From an uncultured Myxococcales bacterium (GTDB taxonomy: Bacteria; Myxococcota; Myxococcia; Myxococcales; Myxococcaceae), in assembly GCA_937980205.1 (NCBI GenBank), contig CALJKW010000024.1, forward strand, positions 67,609 through 131,608: a stretch of DNA of 64,000 nt. The letters are read 5' to 3'. The translations under genes were made by a program, and so were the position numbers. Positions 34,321 through 42,906 of the stretch are shown here, piece by piece; position 1 is the stretch's first letter, and every line of letters starts with the position of its first letter. A model generated the notes under the pieces. That model searched no databases. It was not told the DNA's origin and saw only the letters and a list, made by a program, of their open reading frames with translations.

Positions 34321-34359
34321 CGAAAGACACCCTACCACGCGGTAAGATGGGCGGGCCCG

Positions 34360-36939
34360 GTGCGCCCACTTCCCTCCATTGCCCTGACGCTGTGGTGTTT
34401 CTCTGCCTTCGCGGCCACCGTCTCGGGCCGCATCACGAACCCCGGCGGCGCCGGCGTCGCGGGCGGCGAGGTCCGCCTCTGGGCACGCACCGCCAAGGGC
34501 TTCTCGTTCACCGCCAGCGCGGGGCGGGTGATGGCCGCCGCGGCCGACGGCACCTTCACCTTCTCGGGCGTGCCGGCCGGCGACTACAAGGTCGACGTTC
34601 GGCCCGGCGGCGGGCTGCACGCGGACCGCTGGTACGACGCGGACGGCAACGGCTACACCCCGGACGGCGCCGACGTGCTGACGCTCACCGCGACGCAGGT
34701 GCGCACCGGCGTCGACATCGAGGTCGAGTCGAGCGCCGGCGTCGACGGCAACGCGCGCGTCAACGGCGCGCTCGCCGCCGGCCTGCAGGTGCGCACCGAG
34801 CTGGTGAGCGACTTCCGCGCGCACCACAACGAGGACAGCAAGCCGACCCCGCACCAGGGCAACTTCTACATGCGGCAGCTGCCGCCGGCCCAGTACCGCA
34901 CCATCGTGCACGACCCGACCGGCGCGAACGCAGACGCGGTCACCGGCGCGCCGTTCACCCTCACCGCCGGCATGACCCACGCGCTGGGCTCGCTGAACCT
35001 CGTGGCCGCGCCGGCTGATCCGACCGAGCCGAACAACACGAGCGCGACGGCGACGATGTTCACCGCGACGCGAATGACTCCGTACGTGAGCCCGGCGGGC
35101 GCGCGCATCGGCCCGCGCAACACCGGCGACGTCGACTGGTACTGCACCACCGCCGCCGCCGGAGAGCGCTTCATCGCGCGCGTCGAGGGGGTCGTCACCG
35201 TCGAGGGCGGCGTGACGCACGAGAGCCCGTGGGTGGACCCCGTCGTCGCGTTCTACCGGGGCGGCATGAAGCTCTCCGAGGACGACGACTCGGCGCCCGA
35301 CACGCTCGGCGCGCAGCTCGACACCGGCGAGCTCACCGCCGGCCCGGTGTGCTTCGCGATCTCCACCTACGGAGACACGGCGTACAACGGCACGAGCCAG
35401 GGCTCGGCCGGCACCTACCGGCTGACGGTGACCTACGGCAATCGCGGCCCCGTCGTGACGCCGACGGTGGGCGGCATGCCGCTGCCGTCGGTGCTGATGA
35501 TCAACGAAGGCGACACCGTCACCATCGACGTCGCGTGGACGGACCCGGAGAACGACAACCTCTCGGCCACGTGGAGCCTCGCCGGAGCGTCGATGGCCAT
35601 TCACTCGGCCGGCTCGTTCAACACCACGCAGCCGAGCGGCACGTTCAGCTGGACGGCGCCCCAGGCGGCCGCGCGCGACAGCCCGTACGTGCTCACCATT
35701 CGCGTCGGTGACGGCGAGCTCTTCCGCACCATCACGGTCACCATCATCGTCGGCGCGGTGAACCTGGCGCCGTCGGTGCCGGTGCTCTTGTCTCCGACGG
35801 ACGGCGGTCACGTCGCGTCGCTCACGCCGACGTTGGTCTGCGCCGAGGCCTACGACGTCGACGAGGAGACGCTGAGCTACGATTTCGAGGTCTGGTACGG
35901 CGATGCGGGCATGGCCGTCGAGACCGGCACGGTCGTCGGAGTCGACGGCGGCTGGAAGCCCGACGCCGGCGCGGCGCCGCCGGTGCAGTTCACGACCCTG
36001 GCGATTCCGGAGAACACGATGGTGCGCTGGAGGGCGCGCGCGTTCGACGGCACCGCCGCCAACGGCCACAGCCCGTGGTCGGCGTACGAGTGGTTCGTGG
36101 TCGACGTGATGAACGACCCGCCGCTCGCGCCGGTGCTCGAGAAGCCCGCCGACGGAGAGACGGTGCTGGTCATCCGGCCCACGCTCGCGGCGGTGCCGCC
36201 CGTCGACCCCGAGGGCGACGCGTACTCGCTGTTCTTCGAGGTGGCGCGCGACTCGATGTTCACGATGAGCACGCTCACGTCGCCCGGGGTGCCGGTAGGT
36301 CCCGGCGCGACCACGATGTGGACCGTGGATCGCGACCTCGACTGGGGCACGCAGTACTTCGCGCGCGCGTGGGCGGTCGACGTCCGCAACGGGAAGAGCG
36401 CGTACAGCAACGTGACCATGTTCAGCGTGCGCGCGAACACGCCGCCGACGGTGCCGCCCTTCCTCGAGCCGGGCACGGACGTGTGCAACGGCGGCTACCT
36501 GCCGTCGAAGCCGCTGTCGGTGCAGATCGGCAACGCGATGGACACCGAGGGCGACCAGATTCGCATTCAGCTGAGGGTGTTCCTGGCGAGCGAAGATCCG
36601 ATGACGGCGACTCCGGCGTTCGAGCGGACGCAGCTGCAGACGAACGGGTTCACCGAGTTCGACACCAGCACCGCCGTCGTGCCCGAGAAGGTGCAGCACC
36701 GCTTCGTCGCGCGCGCGGTCGACAACCACGGAGCGTCAGCGTGGAGCGAGTGCCTGTTCACCGTCGGCGAGCCGCCGGTGGTGGATGCCGGCGCAGGCGG
36801 CGGCGGTGGGTCGGAGATGGACGCGGGAACCGGCGGCGGCACGTCGACCAGGCAGGGCTGCAAGTGCGACTCGGGCGCGGCGGGCTTCGGCGTGCTCGCG
36901 CTCGTCGCGCTGCTCCGCCGACGGCGCCGTTCACCCTGA
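34360..36939 (+). CDS. Large secreted protein with MYXO-CTERM anchor
   Basis: This 859-residue protein starts at GTG 34360 with a signal peptide (IALTLWCFSAFAA). A carboxypeptidase-regulatory-like domain (about 18-130, with VPAGDYKVDVRPGGG) comes first, then a DPTEPNNTSATATMF / GDVDWYC segment typical of PPC domains, then several Ig/FN3-like domains (PVVTPTVGG, NLAPSVPVLLSPTDGG, NDPPLAPVLEKPADGE, NTPPTVPPFLEPG). The end is a Gly/Asp-rich linker, GCKCD, a hydrophobic stretch (GFGVLALVALL) and RRRRRSP, the MYXO-CTERM sorting signal. It is a surface-displayed adhesion or binding protein. The TGA stop is inside a family 1 repeat. Confidence 0.88.
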   Translation: MRPLPSIALTLWCFSAFAATVSGRITNPGGAGVAGGEVRLWARTAKGFSFTASAGRVMAAAADGTFTFSGVPAGDYKVDVRPGGGLHADRWYDADGNGYTPDGADVLTLTATQVRTGVDIEVESSAGVDGNARVNGALAAGLQVRTELVSDFRAHHNEDSKPTPHQGNFYMRQLPPAQYRTIVHDPTGANADAVTGAPFTLTAGMTHALGSLNLVAAPADPTEPNNTSATATMFTATRMTPYVSPAGARIGPRNTGDVDWYCTTAAAGERFIARVEGVVTVEGGVTHESPWVDPVVAFYRGGMKLSEDDDSAPDTLGAQLDTGELTAGPVCFAISTYGDTAYNGTSQGSAGTYRLTVTYGNRGPVVTPTVGGMPLPSVLMINEGDTVTIDVAWTDPENDNLSATWSLAGASMAIHSAGSFNTTQPSGTFSWTAPQAAARDSPYVLTIRVGDGELFRTITVTIIVGAVNLAPSVPVLLSPTDGGHVASLTPTLVCAEAYDVDEETLSYDFEVWYGDAGMAVETGTVVGVDGGWKPDAGAAPPVQFTTLAIPENTMVRWRARAFDGTAANGHSPWSAYEWFVVDVMNDPPLAPVLEKPADGETVLVIRPTLAAVPPVDPEGDAYSLFFEVARDSMFTMSTLTSPGVPVGPGATTMWTVDRDLDWGTQYFARAWAVDVRNGKSAYSNVTMFSVRANTPPTVPPFLEPGTDVCNGGYLPSKPLSVQIGNAMDTEGDQIRIQLRVFLASEDPMTATPAFERTQLQTNGFTEFDTSTAVVPEKVQHRFVARAVDNHGASAWSECLFTVGEPPVVDAGAGGGGGSEMDAGTGGGTSTRQGCKCDSGAAGFGVLALVALLRRRRRSP

Positions 36940-36976
36940 GCGCAGGAGCCCAGAGGGCTCCGAAGTCGAAGGGGCC
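36927..36976. repeat. Family 1 arm overlapping the MYXO-CTERM stop codon
   Basis: CCGTTCACCCTGAGCG opens this arm, followed by an internal hairpin (GGAGCCCAGAGGGCTCC) and AAGTCGAAGGGGCCCG. The TGA at 36937-36939 ends the upstream gene. The last codons of the MYXO-CTERM tail (RRSP) are partly repeat-derived. The inward-facing second arm seen at other sites is missing or too degenerate to recognise. Confidence 0.65.
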
Positions 36977-37107
36977 CGAAGCGGACGCCCTCGTCCAGCC
37001 TGACAGCCGCGTCGCACCTGCGCAGCGTTGCGCAGGGACACGAGCGCTCCACTCCGGACCGCCGCGGCTGATCCGCCCGGCCCGCTCCTTGCGATGCGCT
37101 CCCGCCC

Positions 37108-37995
37108 ATGAGGGCGGGAATCGTGGCGGTGCTCTGCTGTGCCGGGTGCTCGGCGACGCCGGTGAGCGTGACGCGCTCGATGGTGTCTCCGCTGCCCATC
37201 CCGCCGACGGCGCAGATGGCGCCGACCGATTGGATGAGCATCTGGGCAGGTGCGCAGGCGGCGACGGTGAACGCGCGCGACCCGAGCGGCACGAGCGCCG
37301 TGCAGATTCCGAAGGCGCAGCCCGAGCTGGGGGCGTTGTTCCTCGTCGCGAAGAAGCACCTGCTCATCGGGGCCTCGCTGCACATGGCGCACAGCGACTG
37401 GGCGGAGCGCTCGAACGCGGCGCAGCTGAACGTGACCTCCGGCGTGCTCGTCGGCGGTCGTGTGCGCGTCGGGTTCCGGTTCGAGCTCGGCCACCCGAAG
37501 TTCCTGCTGCTCGGCTCCTTGGAGCCCGGCCTCGACGTCGCACCGTGGACCTCGAGCTTCACGACGCGAACTGCGTACATGGTGCTGCCGGCCATCGGCG
37601 GCAGCGTGACGCCGGCGTACGAGACCGAGCGCGTGCGTGTCTTCGCTGGCGTGTCGGCGATGACGGTGCCTGCGCCAAAGCTCCAAAAAGTCATCGTGCC
37701 CGCCAGCTGCTTGTTCTGTGATGCGCCGAACGACAACTACGACGGGCTCATCGGCGTCATCGCGGGCGCACGGCTCACGCTGAACGAGAACGTCGCCCTG
37801 ACCGGCTCGCTGACCGTGCCGGTGGTGCGCGGAAACCTGCAGCTGTTTCCGATGTTCTCGCTCGCGGTGGTCTTCCTGCAGACGCGGGATGCGCCGCAGC
37901 CCGCGATTGACCCGGAGGAGCCGGAGGACCCGAGCGACTCCGACCCGCCGCTGATCGAGGCGCCGTCGCCCGAAGAGCAGCAGCTGCAGCTCTAG
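37108..37995 (+). CDS. Lipoprotein with beta-barrel-like body, unknown
   Basis: The 295-residue protein starts MRAGIVAVLCCAGCSATP, a lipoprotein signal peptide. The mature part alternates strands and turns (ELGALFLVAKKHLLIGASLH, GGRVRVGFRFELG, RVRVFAGVSAM, ALTGSLTVPVVRG), like small outer-membrane beta-structures. A Cys pair (ASCLFCDAP) could be a disulfide or metal site. The C-terminal 40 residues are acidic and Pro-rich. No family recognised. It is convergent with the TPR gene; a family 1 half copy sits in the gap. Confidence 0.68.
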   Translation: MRAGIVAVLCCAGCSATPVSVTRSMVSPLPIPPTAQMAPTDWMSIWAGAQAATVNARDPSGTSAVQIPKAQPELGALFLVAKKHLLIGASLHMAHSDWAERSNAAQLNVTSGVLVGGRVRVGFRFELGHPKFLLLGSLEPGLDVAPWTSSFTTRTAYMVLPAIGGSVTPAYETERVRVFAGVSAMTVPAPKLQKVIVPASCLFCDAPNDNYDGLIGVIAGARLTLNENVALTGSLTVPVVRGNLQLFPMFSLAVVFLQTRDAPQPAIDPEEPEDPSDSDPPLIEAPSPEEQQLQL

Positions 37996-38022
37996 ATATC
38001 CAGGAGAGCTCTGGAAGCTGAC

Positions 38023-38043
38023 TCCGTTCACGCTGACCGGGAG
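38023..38043. repeat. Family 1 half copy in a convergent gap
   Basis: A CTCCGTTCACGCTGACCGG sequence matches the outer end of family 1 repeats. It lies between the stops of the convergent genes at 37995 and 38050, the only recognisable feature of that 54-bp gap. It may act in transcription termination, but no hairpin partner is visible. Confidence 0.45.
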
Positions 38044-38049
38044 GACGCA

Positions 38050-39582
38050 TCAAGCCTTCCGCACCAGCTCCTCGAGCCGCTGCACCGTCGGCGGAGACCT
38101 CGGCTCGACCACGAGCTGCAACACGGCCTCGCGGAAGTCGTCGAAGCCCGGCAGCCCCATCCGCATGCCGCTCACGTACAGCGAGATCGCGAGCAGCCGC
38201 GGCTCGGGGTCCGCGTTCCCCACGCACGCGCCGAGCGCCATCTCCAGCCCGCGCGTCGCGTGCCACACGTACTGCCCCTCGATGGAGCCCGCGCCGACGA
38301 GGAACACCGGCAGCGCCGCCGCCAGCGCGCGCAGCCAGTCATCGTCGCCGCGCGCGTGCGGGCTCATCGGCAGCTTCAGCTGTTTCGCGAGCTGCTTGAG
38401 CCCGCTGCCGAGCAGCTCGGCCTCGGTGCGCTTGCCGAACGCGCGCAGCGACGCCGGCGCGCCGGGCGACGCCAGGTCGTAGACGTCGAGCTCGAGCTGC
38501 CGCTCTCCCGCGAGGCCGCTCACGAAGCGCCCGAGCACGAGCGACTTCGGCAGGTGGCGCGGCGGCAGGAAGCGCAGCGTCCGCTCGAACGTCCACTCCG
38601 CCGTCGTCGCGACGAGCCCCTGCCCCTTCACCACCGGCAGCACCACGTAGCTCTCGACCCCCGTCGCGCGGATGGCGTCGGACATCGCCAGCGGGAACGA
38701 GCGGCACAGCTCGCTGCCGCGCGGGTCGGTGAACACCATCAGCGCCACGCGCGGCTCGGCGGAGAGCGGCGGCAGCTCGGCCTCGGGCAGCACCGACGCC
38801 CAGAGCGGCGCGAAGATCGGCACCGCGCGCACCTCGCCCGGCCCCTTCGCGAGCAGCTCGGCCTCGATGAGCTTCTGCTCGAGCCCGTGCGCCCGGCCGG
38901 GCAGCCGGCCGATGGTGGCGCGCGCATCCACCAGGCGACCGAGCGCGAGCTGCGCGCGGGCGAGCGCGGCGCCGGCGTCGTGGCCGTGCTGCTTCGGCTC
39001 CCAGCTCTTCAGCAGCTCGACGACCTCTTCGTTCAGGCCGCGCTCCTCGAGCTTCTGCGCGGCGGCGACCATCGCCGGGCCCTTGCCGACCGCGACGGCC
39101 TGCTCGAGCAGCACCTCGGCCTGCGCGTCGTGGCCCATGCGCCAGGCCTCGTCGGCGAGCAGCAGCTTCGCGCGCCAGCCGCCGAGCCCCTCGAGCGCCG
39201 TGCGGTACTCCGCGTCCTGGCTGCGCTTGCGCAGCAGCGCGGCCCACCAGCGGACGGCGCCGTCGTAGTCCGGGTCGAGCTCGAGCGCGCGGCGCGCGAG
39301 GGCGAGCGCGCGCGCCTCGTCGCCCTGCTCGGCCGCCACCTTCGCGAGGTTCGTGAGCACCGCCGGCGTCTCGCCGCTGCTCTTCAGGAAGCTCTCGAGG
39401 CCGGCGCGCGCGGCGTCCAGCTTGCCGCTGCGCATGAGCACCACCGCGCACGCGACGACCGCGCGCTCGGTCGGACCTTCCTGCTCGAGGAGCTGCGACG
39501 CGGCGTCGAGCAGCTGCGGCCCCTCGCCGCGCTGCAGCGCCGCGGCGATCGACTGGTAGAGCGCGTCGGTGGGCTTTTTCAC
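38050..39582 (-). CDS. Tetratricopeptide-repeat protein
   Basis: The 510-residue cytoplasmic protein has TPR helical hairpins in its first half (VLTNLAKVAAEQGDEARALA with LARRALELDPDYDGAVR, then EAWRMGHDAQAEVLLEQAV and ARAQLALGRLVDARATIGRL). The second half (about 250-510) is alpha/beta with RVALMVFTDPRGSELCRSFP, FLPPRHLPKSLVLGRFVSGL and SIEGQYVWHATRGLEMALG and looks like a separate domain that I cannot name. No signal peptide. It diverges from the retropepsin-like gene with only 23 bp between starts. Confidence 0.78.
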   Translation of the reverse strand: MKKPTDALYQSIAAALQRGEGPQLLDAASQLLEQEGPTERAVVACAVVLMRSGKLDAARAGLESFLKSSGETPAVLTNLAKVAAEQGDEARALALARRALELDPDYDGAVRWWAALLRKRSQDAEYRTALEGLGGWRAKLLLADEAWRMGHDAQAEVLLEQAVAVGKGPAMVAAAQKLEERGLNEEVVELLKSWEPKQHGHDAGAALARAQLALGRLVDARATIGRLPGRAHGLEQKLIEAELLAKGPGEVRAVPIFAPLWASVLPEAELPPLSAEPRVALMVFTDPRGSELCRSFPLAMSDAIRATGVESYVVLPVVKGQGLVATTAEWTFERTLRFLPPRHLPKSLVLGRFVSGLAGERQLELDVYDLASPGAPASLRAFGKRTEAELLGSGLKQLAKQLKLPMSPHARGDDDWLRALAAALPVFLVGAGSIEGQYVWHATRGLEMALGACVGNADPEPRLLAISLYVSGMRMGLPGFDDFREAVLQLVVEPRSPPTVQRLEELVRKA

Positions 39583-39605
39583 GTCCGGCTCGCACGGTAG
39601 CGGTA

Positions 39606-40013
39606 GTGTCGGTGTCCGTGAAGCGCGCCAGCGTGAAGTTCGCGAAGGTGAATCCGCACGCCCCGCTCATCGTGCTGACCGCCAAGGTGAACGGCCGCGG
39701 CCGGTTCCGCTTCCTGCTCGACACCGGGGCGTCTCACTCGTGCGTGACGCCCCACGTGGTGCAGAAGCTCGAGCTCGGTGACCACGGCAAAGCCGATGCG
39801 CTCGGCGCCGGCGGAGAGATGTCGCTCGCGCTGACGAAGATCGAGTCGCTGGCCGTGGGCTCCGCGGAGGTGCGGAACCTCACCGTCGCCATCGTCGACG
39901 TCTCGCACGTCACCAAGCTCACCAAGCGCCTCGACGGCGTCGTCGGCAACGACTTCATGCGGAAGTTCAAGGTGACGATCGACTACAAGAGGTCGAGGGT
40001 CAGCTTCGAGTGA
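39606..40013 (+). CDS. Retropepsin-like aspartic protease family protein
   Basis: The 135-residue protein is a single retropepsin-type domain. The active-site motif is FLLDTGASHSCVTP (about 36-49), then GAGGEMSLALTKIESLAVGS, VAIVDVSHVTKL and the flap-like DGVVGNDFMRKFKVTIDYK. One copy has one DTG, so an active enzyme would be a homodimer. There is no signal peptide, unlike many bacterial members. GTG at 39606 is used, but GTGs at 39612 and 39618 are also possible. Substrate unknown. Confidence 0.8.
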   Translation: MSVSVKRASVKFAKVNPHAPLIVLTAKVNGRGRFRFLLDTGASHSCVTPHVVQKLELGDHGKADALGAGGEMSLALTKIESLAVGSAEVRNLTVAIVDVSHVTKLTKRLDGVVGNDFMRKFKVTIDYKRSRVSFE

Positions 40014-40031
40014 TGAGCGTCGACGAGGGCG

Positions 40032-40176
40032 TGCACCCTGAGCCGTCGCGGCCGCGCAGCGGACCGCGACGAGTCGAACGGGTCCGGGCGCAGATGGCTG
40101 TCGCCTTCGAGAAGTCTCTGCCCAGATCGCCCGGACCCTTCGACTTCGCCGCTGCGCGGCTCCGCTCAGGGTGCGC
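40032..40176. repeat. Family 1 dispersed repeat, full-length copy B
   Basis: This 145-bp element, read in inverse, is close to the copy at 54734-54876 along its whole length (about 85-90% by eye). It has two hairpin arms, GCACCCTGAGCCGTCGCGG to GAGTCGAACGGGTCCGGGC and its counterpart, GCCCGGACCCTTCGACTTC to GGCTCCGCTCAGGGTGCGC, flanking a core with TCTGCCCAGATC. It fills almost the whole gap 40014-40170, and its last six bases hold the GTG start of the next gene. Confidence 0.85.
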
Positions 40177-41163
40177 GCTCTCTTGAGTCGCTGGCTCTTC
40201 TCTCCGCGCACCGACGTCGCCGTCTTCTTCGGCGTCGCCGCCGTGTCCTCCGTCTCGCTCCTCGCCGACGGAGAGACTCCGCTCTGGGCGTGGGTAGCCC
40301 TCGTGCTCTGCATCGACGTCGCGCACGTCTGGAGCACGCTCTTCCGCGTCTACTTCGACCGCAGCGAGCTTCGCCGCCGCCCACTGCTCTACTTCGCCGC
40401 TCCCGTCGGCTGCTGGCTCGCCGGAGTCCTCGCGTACGAGGCCGGCATCTTCTGGCGCGCGCTGGCCTACCTCGCCGCGTGGCACTTCATCCGCCAGCAG
40501 GTCGGCTGGATGACGCTCTACGGCCGCCGCGCCGGCTCTCCGGCGTGGCGCCTGAAGCTCGACGCCGCGGCCATCTACGCCGTCACGCTCGGCCCCGTCG
40601 TCTGGTGGCACGCGAACCTGCCGCGCGCGTTCTGGTGGTTCGTGGAGGGCGACTTCGTCAGCGGCCTGCCCCGCTGGTGCGGCACCGCCGCGCTCGCCGC
40701 CCACGCCGTCGTCGTCACCGTCTGGCTCGGCGCCTGGCTGAGAGAGCGGCACGTCGGGAAGCTGCTGCTGCTCGCCGCCACCTGGATCGCCTGGTTCGGC
40801 GGCATCGTCCTCGCGCGCAGCGACTTCGCCTTCACCGCGATGAACGTCGTCCTCCACGGAGTCCCCTACTTCGTCCTCACCTACCGCTACTCGCGCGGCT
40901 GGTCGCTCAAGTCGTTCCTCGGCGTCCTCTTCGCCCTCGCCTTCCTCGAGGAGCTGCTCTGGGACCGCCTCGTCTGGCACGAGCGCGCGACCTTGTTCGG
41001 CGACGGAGCTCTCGAGCTCGCTGCGCCCGTGCTCGCGCTCCTCGTCCCGTTGCTCGCGCTGCCGCAGATGACCCACTACGTGCTCGACGCGTTCGTCTGG
41101 AGAGGACGAGAGAACCCCCAGGTCGCCGAGCGGCTGGGGTGGACCGGCCCCGTCAGAACTTGA
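40171..41163 (+). CDS. Polytopic membrane protein, unknown
   Basis: The 330-residue protein has about eight hydrophobic segments, such as VAVFFGVAAVSSVSLLA, LWAWVALVLCIDVAHVW, LLYFAAPVGCWLAGVL, AAIYAVTLGPVVWW, TAALAAHAVVVTVWLGAWL, LLLLAATWIAWFGGIVLA and VLALLVPLLALPQMTHYV. Conserved-looking charged or polar residues lie in membranes (WHFIRQQVGWMTLYGRR, RYSRGWSLKSF, HYVLDAFVWRGRENP), suggesting an enzyme or carrier. I cannot name the family. The GTG start overlaps the repeat at 40032-40176. It is convergent with the AgmX-like gene, overlapping it by 11 bp. Confidence 0.75.
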   Translation: MRALLSRWLFSPRTDVAVFFGVAAVSSVSLLADGETPLWAWVALVLCIDVAHVWSTLFRVYFDRSELRRRPLLYFAAPVGCWLAGVLAYEAGIFWRALAYLAAWHFIRQQVGWMTLYGRRAGSPAWRLKLDAAAIYAVTLGPVVWWHANLPRAFWWFVEGDFVSGLPRWCGTAALAAHAVVVTVWLGAWLRERHVGKLLLLAATWIAWFGGIVLARSDFAFTAMNVVLHGVPYFVLTYRYSRGWSLKSFLGVLFALAFLEELLWDRLVWHERATLFGDGALELAAPVLALLVPLLALPQMTHYVLDAFVWRGRENPQVAERLGWTGPVRT

Positions 41164-42436
41164 ACGGGATCTCCACCGGCGGGTGCTGCAGCGCGTGCTT
41201 CGGGAAGGTCCACTTGGGGATCTCCTTCGCGAGGCACTCTGCGAACGGCCCTTCCGGCGCCACGACGTCGGTCACGTGACCGTCGGGCTCGACCGTCCAC
41301 TTCATGACGATGCGGCCGGACGGCGCGTCCGGGTTCGCCGCTCGCGCCGCTTCCGCGCAGGCGTCGACTGCCGGCTTGTGGCTCTTCACCACTTCCATCA
41401 CCTCGCCGATCGTCAGCTCGTCCGGTGGAGCTTCGGCGAACGCTTTCGCGAAGGCCTCTTCCACCGTCGCCGGCTTCTTCGGCTCTTCCGGCGCGGGCGC
41501 CGGCGCCGGTGCTTGCGGTGCTGCTTTCGCGGGCGCTGCTGGGGCCGGGGCCGGGGCAGGCACAGGCGCAGCGGCCACGGGCTGGGGTTGGGGCTGGGGC
41601 TGCGGCTGCGGCTGGGCCTGCGGGGCGGCGGGTTTGGGGGCCTCTGGCGCCGCGGCGGGTGCTGGCGCCGGGGCGGGGACTCCGCTCATCGTGATCACGA
41701 TCGGCGGCGGAACCACCACCGGCCACAGCACCCGCAGCGCCACCACCGTGCTCGCCGCGATGACGCCGGCGATGACGCCGCTGATGAGCGCCTGAGGCAG
41801 CAGCGACCGCGGCTGCTCTTCATCGGCCTCGTCGGACACCGGCACCGAGTGCAGCGCGGTGTACGTCGCCGCGCGCTCGTTCGAGAAGTCCACCGGCGTC
41901 GACAGCGGCAGCGGGTCGACCTTCTTCTGCGACTGCTCGAGCTTCTTGCGGTTCGCCGCCTCCATCGCGGAGGCCGCCGGCGAGGCCCACTCCCCCGAGG
42001 AGTCGAGCTTCACGTTCATGTCGAGCTTCGGCGTCAGCGCCTCCGCGAGCTCGGACACCTTGAACAGCGACACCCACTTCGGAAAGCCCTGGTGCCAGCA
42101 GAGCGAGTCGGGAGTCAGCTCGCCGTCCTCCCAGAGCAGGCGAATCTTGTGCAGGCTGATCGGCCCGAGGCGCTTGCCGTGAACCTCGAACCACCACTCG
42201 TCGACGTCGTCGGGCGCCTCTGGCCGCGGCCCCGGACCCGACGCCGTGAGCTGCTCGGCGAGCCGCTGCATCTGCCCTGCGAGCGCCCGCGCGTGGTACC
42301 GCTCGGGCCGAGAATCTGCCTGAGCATCCGGCATCGTCAGGTGTTTGCCCGACCGGAGCACGTCGTCGACGAGCCGGTTGATGTCGCTTTCGGAGGCACC
42401 CTCGAGCGGGGCCTTCGGTTCCTCGGAGCTGCTCAC
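41153..42436 (-). CDS. GYF-domain and TonB-like protein (AgmX/PglI C-terminal type)
   Basis: The 427-residue protein has an N-terminal cytoplasmic part with a GYF_2/DUF4339 domain (WWFEVHGKRLGPISLHKIRL then WEDGELTPDSLCWHQGFP, about 80-130). One membrane helix follows (LISGVIAGVIAASTVVALRV), then a periplasmic Ala/Pro and Gln/Pro-rich linker (PQPQPQPQPQPQP), and a C-terminal TonB/AgmX-type domain (VDACAEAARAANPDAPSGRI, then VMKWTVEPDGHVTDVV). In Myxococcus, AgmX/GltJ with this architecture is part of the gliding and polarity machinery. Here it may be one of several paralogues. The DNA of the linker is low-complexity (about 41575-41640). Confidence 0.85.
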   Translation of the reverse strand: MSSSEEPKAPLEGASESDINRLVDDVLRSGKHLTMPDAQADSRPERYHARALAGQMQRLAEQLTASGPGPRPEAPDDVDEWWFEVHGKRLGPISLHKIRLLWEDGELTPDSLCWHQGFPKWVSLFKVSELAEALTPKLDMNVKLDSSGEWASPAASAMEAANRKKLEQSQKKVDPLPLSTPVDFSNERAATYTALHSVPVSDEADEEQPRSLLPQALISGVIAGVIAASTVVALRVLWPVVVPPPIVITMSGVPAPAPAPAAAPEAPKPAAPQAQPQPQPQPQPQPVAAAPVPAPAPAPAAPAKAAPQAPAPAPAPEEPKKPATVEEAFAKAFAEAPPDELTIGEVMEVVKSHKPAVDACAEAARAANPDAPSGRIVMKWTVEPDGHVTDVVAPEGPFAECLAKEIPKWTFPKHALQHPPVEIPFKF

Positions 42437-42476
42437 ACCGCCACCCTGCGCCGAAGCGCAGGCCGTTTCAAGCGTG

Positions 42477-42815
42477 TTACCCGCCCGTACACGGGAGCAC
42501 GAGCTCCGCCACCAGCCCGCGGCGCGCGGGCTTCGCGATCGCCTTCACTCCGCGCGCCTCGATGAACAGCGGGGGCTTCTGCGACACGCGAAAGGTGAAG
42601 GCGCCGTGCGCGTCGGTCTCCGTCGAGTCGAGCACCTCGAGCTCTCCCGCCGCGCGGATGGCGACCGGCTCGCGCTGCAGCGGCTCCGACGGGCCGCACG
42701 CGCTCACCACGTGGCCGCTGACCTCGACGGCCTCGGCGGTGACCGCGGGCTCGTCAGCGACGACCGGCGCGGAGGCACAGCTGCACAGCACCAGCAGAGC
42801 GAGCAGGCGTTTCAT
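42477..42815 (-). CDS. Small lipoprotein with Ig-like fold
   Basis: The 112-residue protein begins MKRLLALLVLCSCASAP, a lipoprotein signal. The mature part is a single beta-sandwich-like domain (VEVSGHVVSACGPSEPLQRE, VAIRAAGELEVLDSTETDAH, AHGAFTFRVSQ) like a carboxypeptidase-regulatory (SdrD B-like) domain, with Cys at SACG and at LPCTGG likely paired. Unknown function. It lies just downstream of the FAD protein gene on the same strand with about 91 bp between. Confidence 0.75.
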   Translation of the reverse strand: MKRLLALLVLCSCASAPVVADEPAVTAEAVEVSGHVVSACGPSEPLQREPVAIRAAGELEVLDSTETDAHGAFTFRVSQKPPLFIEARGVKAIAKPARRGLVAELVLPCTGG

Positions 42816-42906
42816 GGCACCGCCGGCACTGCATCGGCCGGGCCCGCGCGCAGATCCGCGAAATGCGGCTCGTGACAGTTTCCTGACGCGACATCGATGA
42901 CCTCGC

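Noticed and set aside
33508..34359. Upstream extension of the MYXO-CTERM gene over the Zeta-like gene
   Set aside because: The long frame is open only because it opposes a coding gene. The signal peptide beginning at GTG 34360 marks the true start.
37010..37060. Short imperfect repeat after the family 1 arm at 36927 as a second inward arm
   Set aside because: The CCTGCGCAGCGTTGCGCAGG palindrome here does not align with the second arm in other copies, so it is not included.
41575..41640. Simple GGGGCTG-type tandem sequence
   Set aside because: It encodes the Gln-Pro linker of the AgmX-like protein and is explained by that low-complexity protein segment.
42816..42906. Minus-strand frame ending NCHEPHFADLRAG between the FAD gene and small lipoprotein gene, suggesting a cytochrome scrap
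   Set aside because: CHEPH is not a CxxCH motif, the piece is under 30 residues and nothing upstream supports it.
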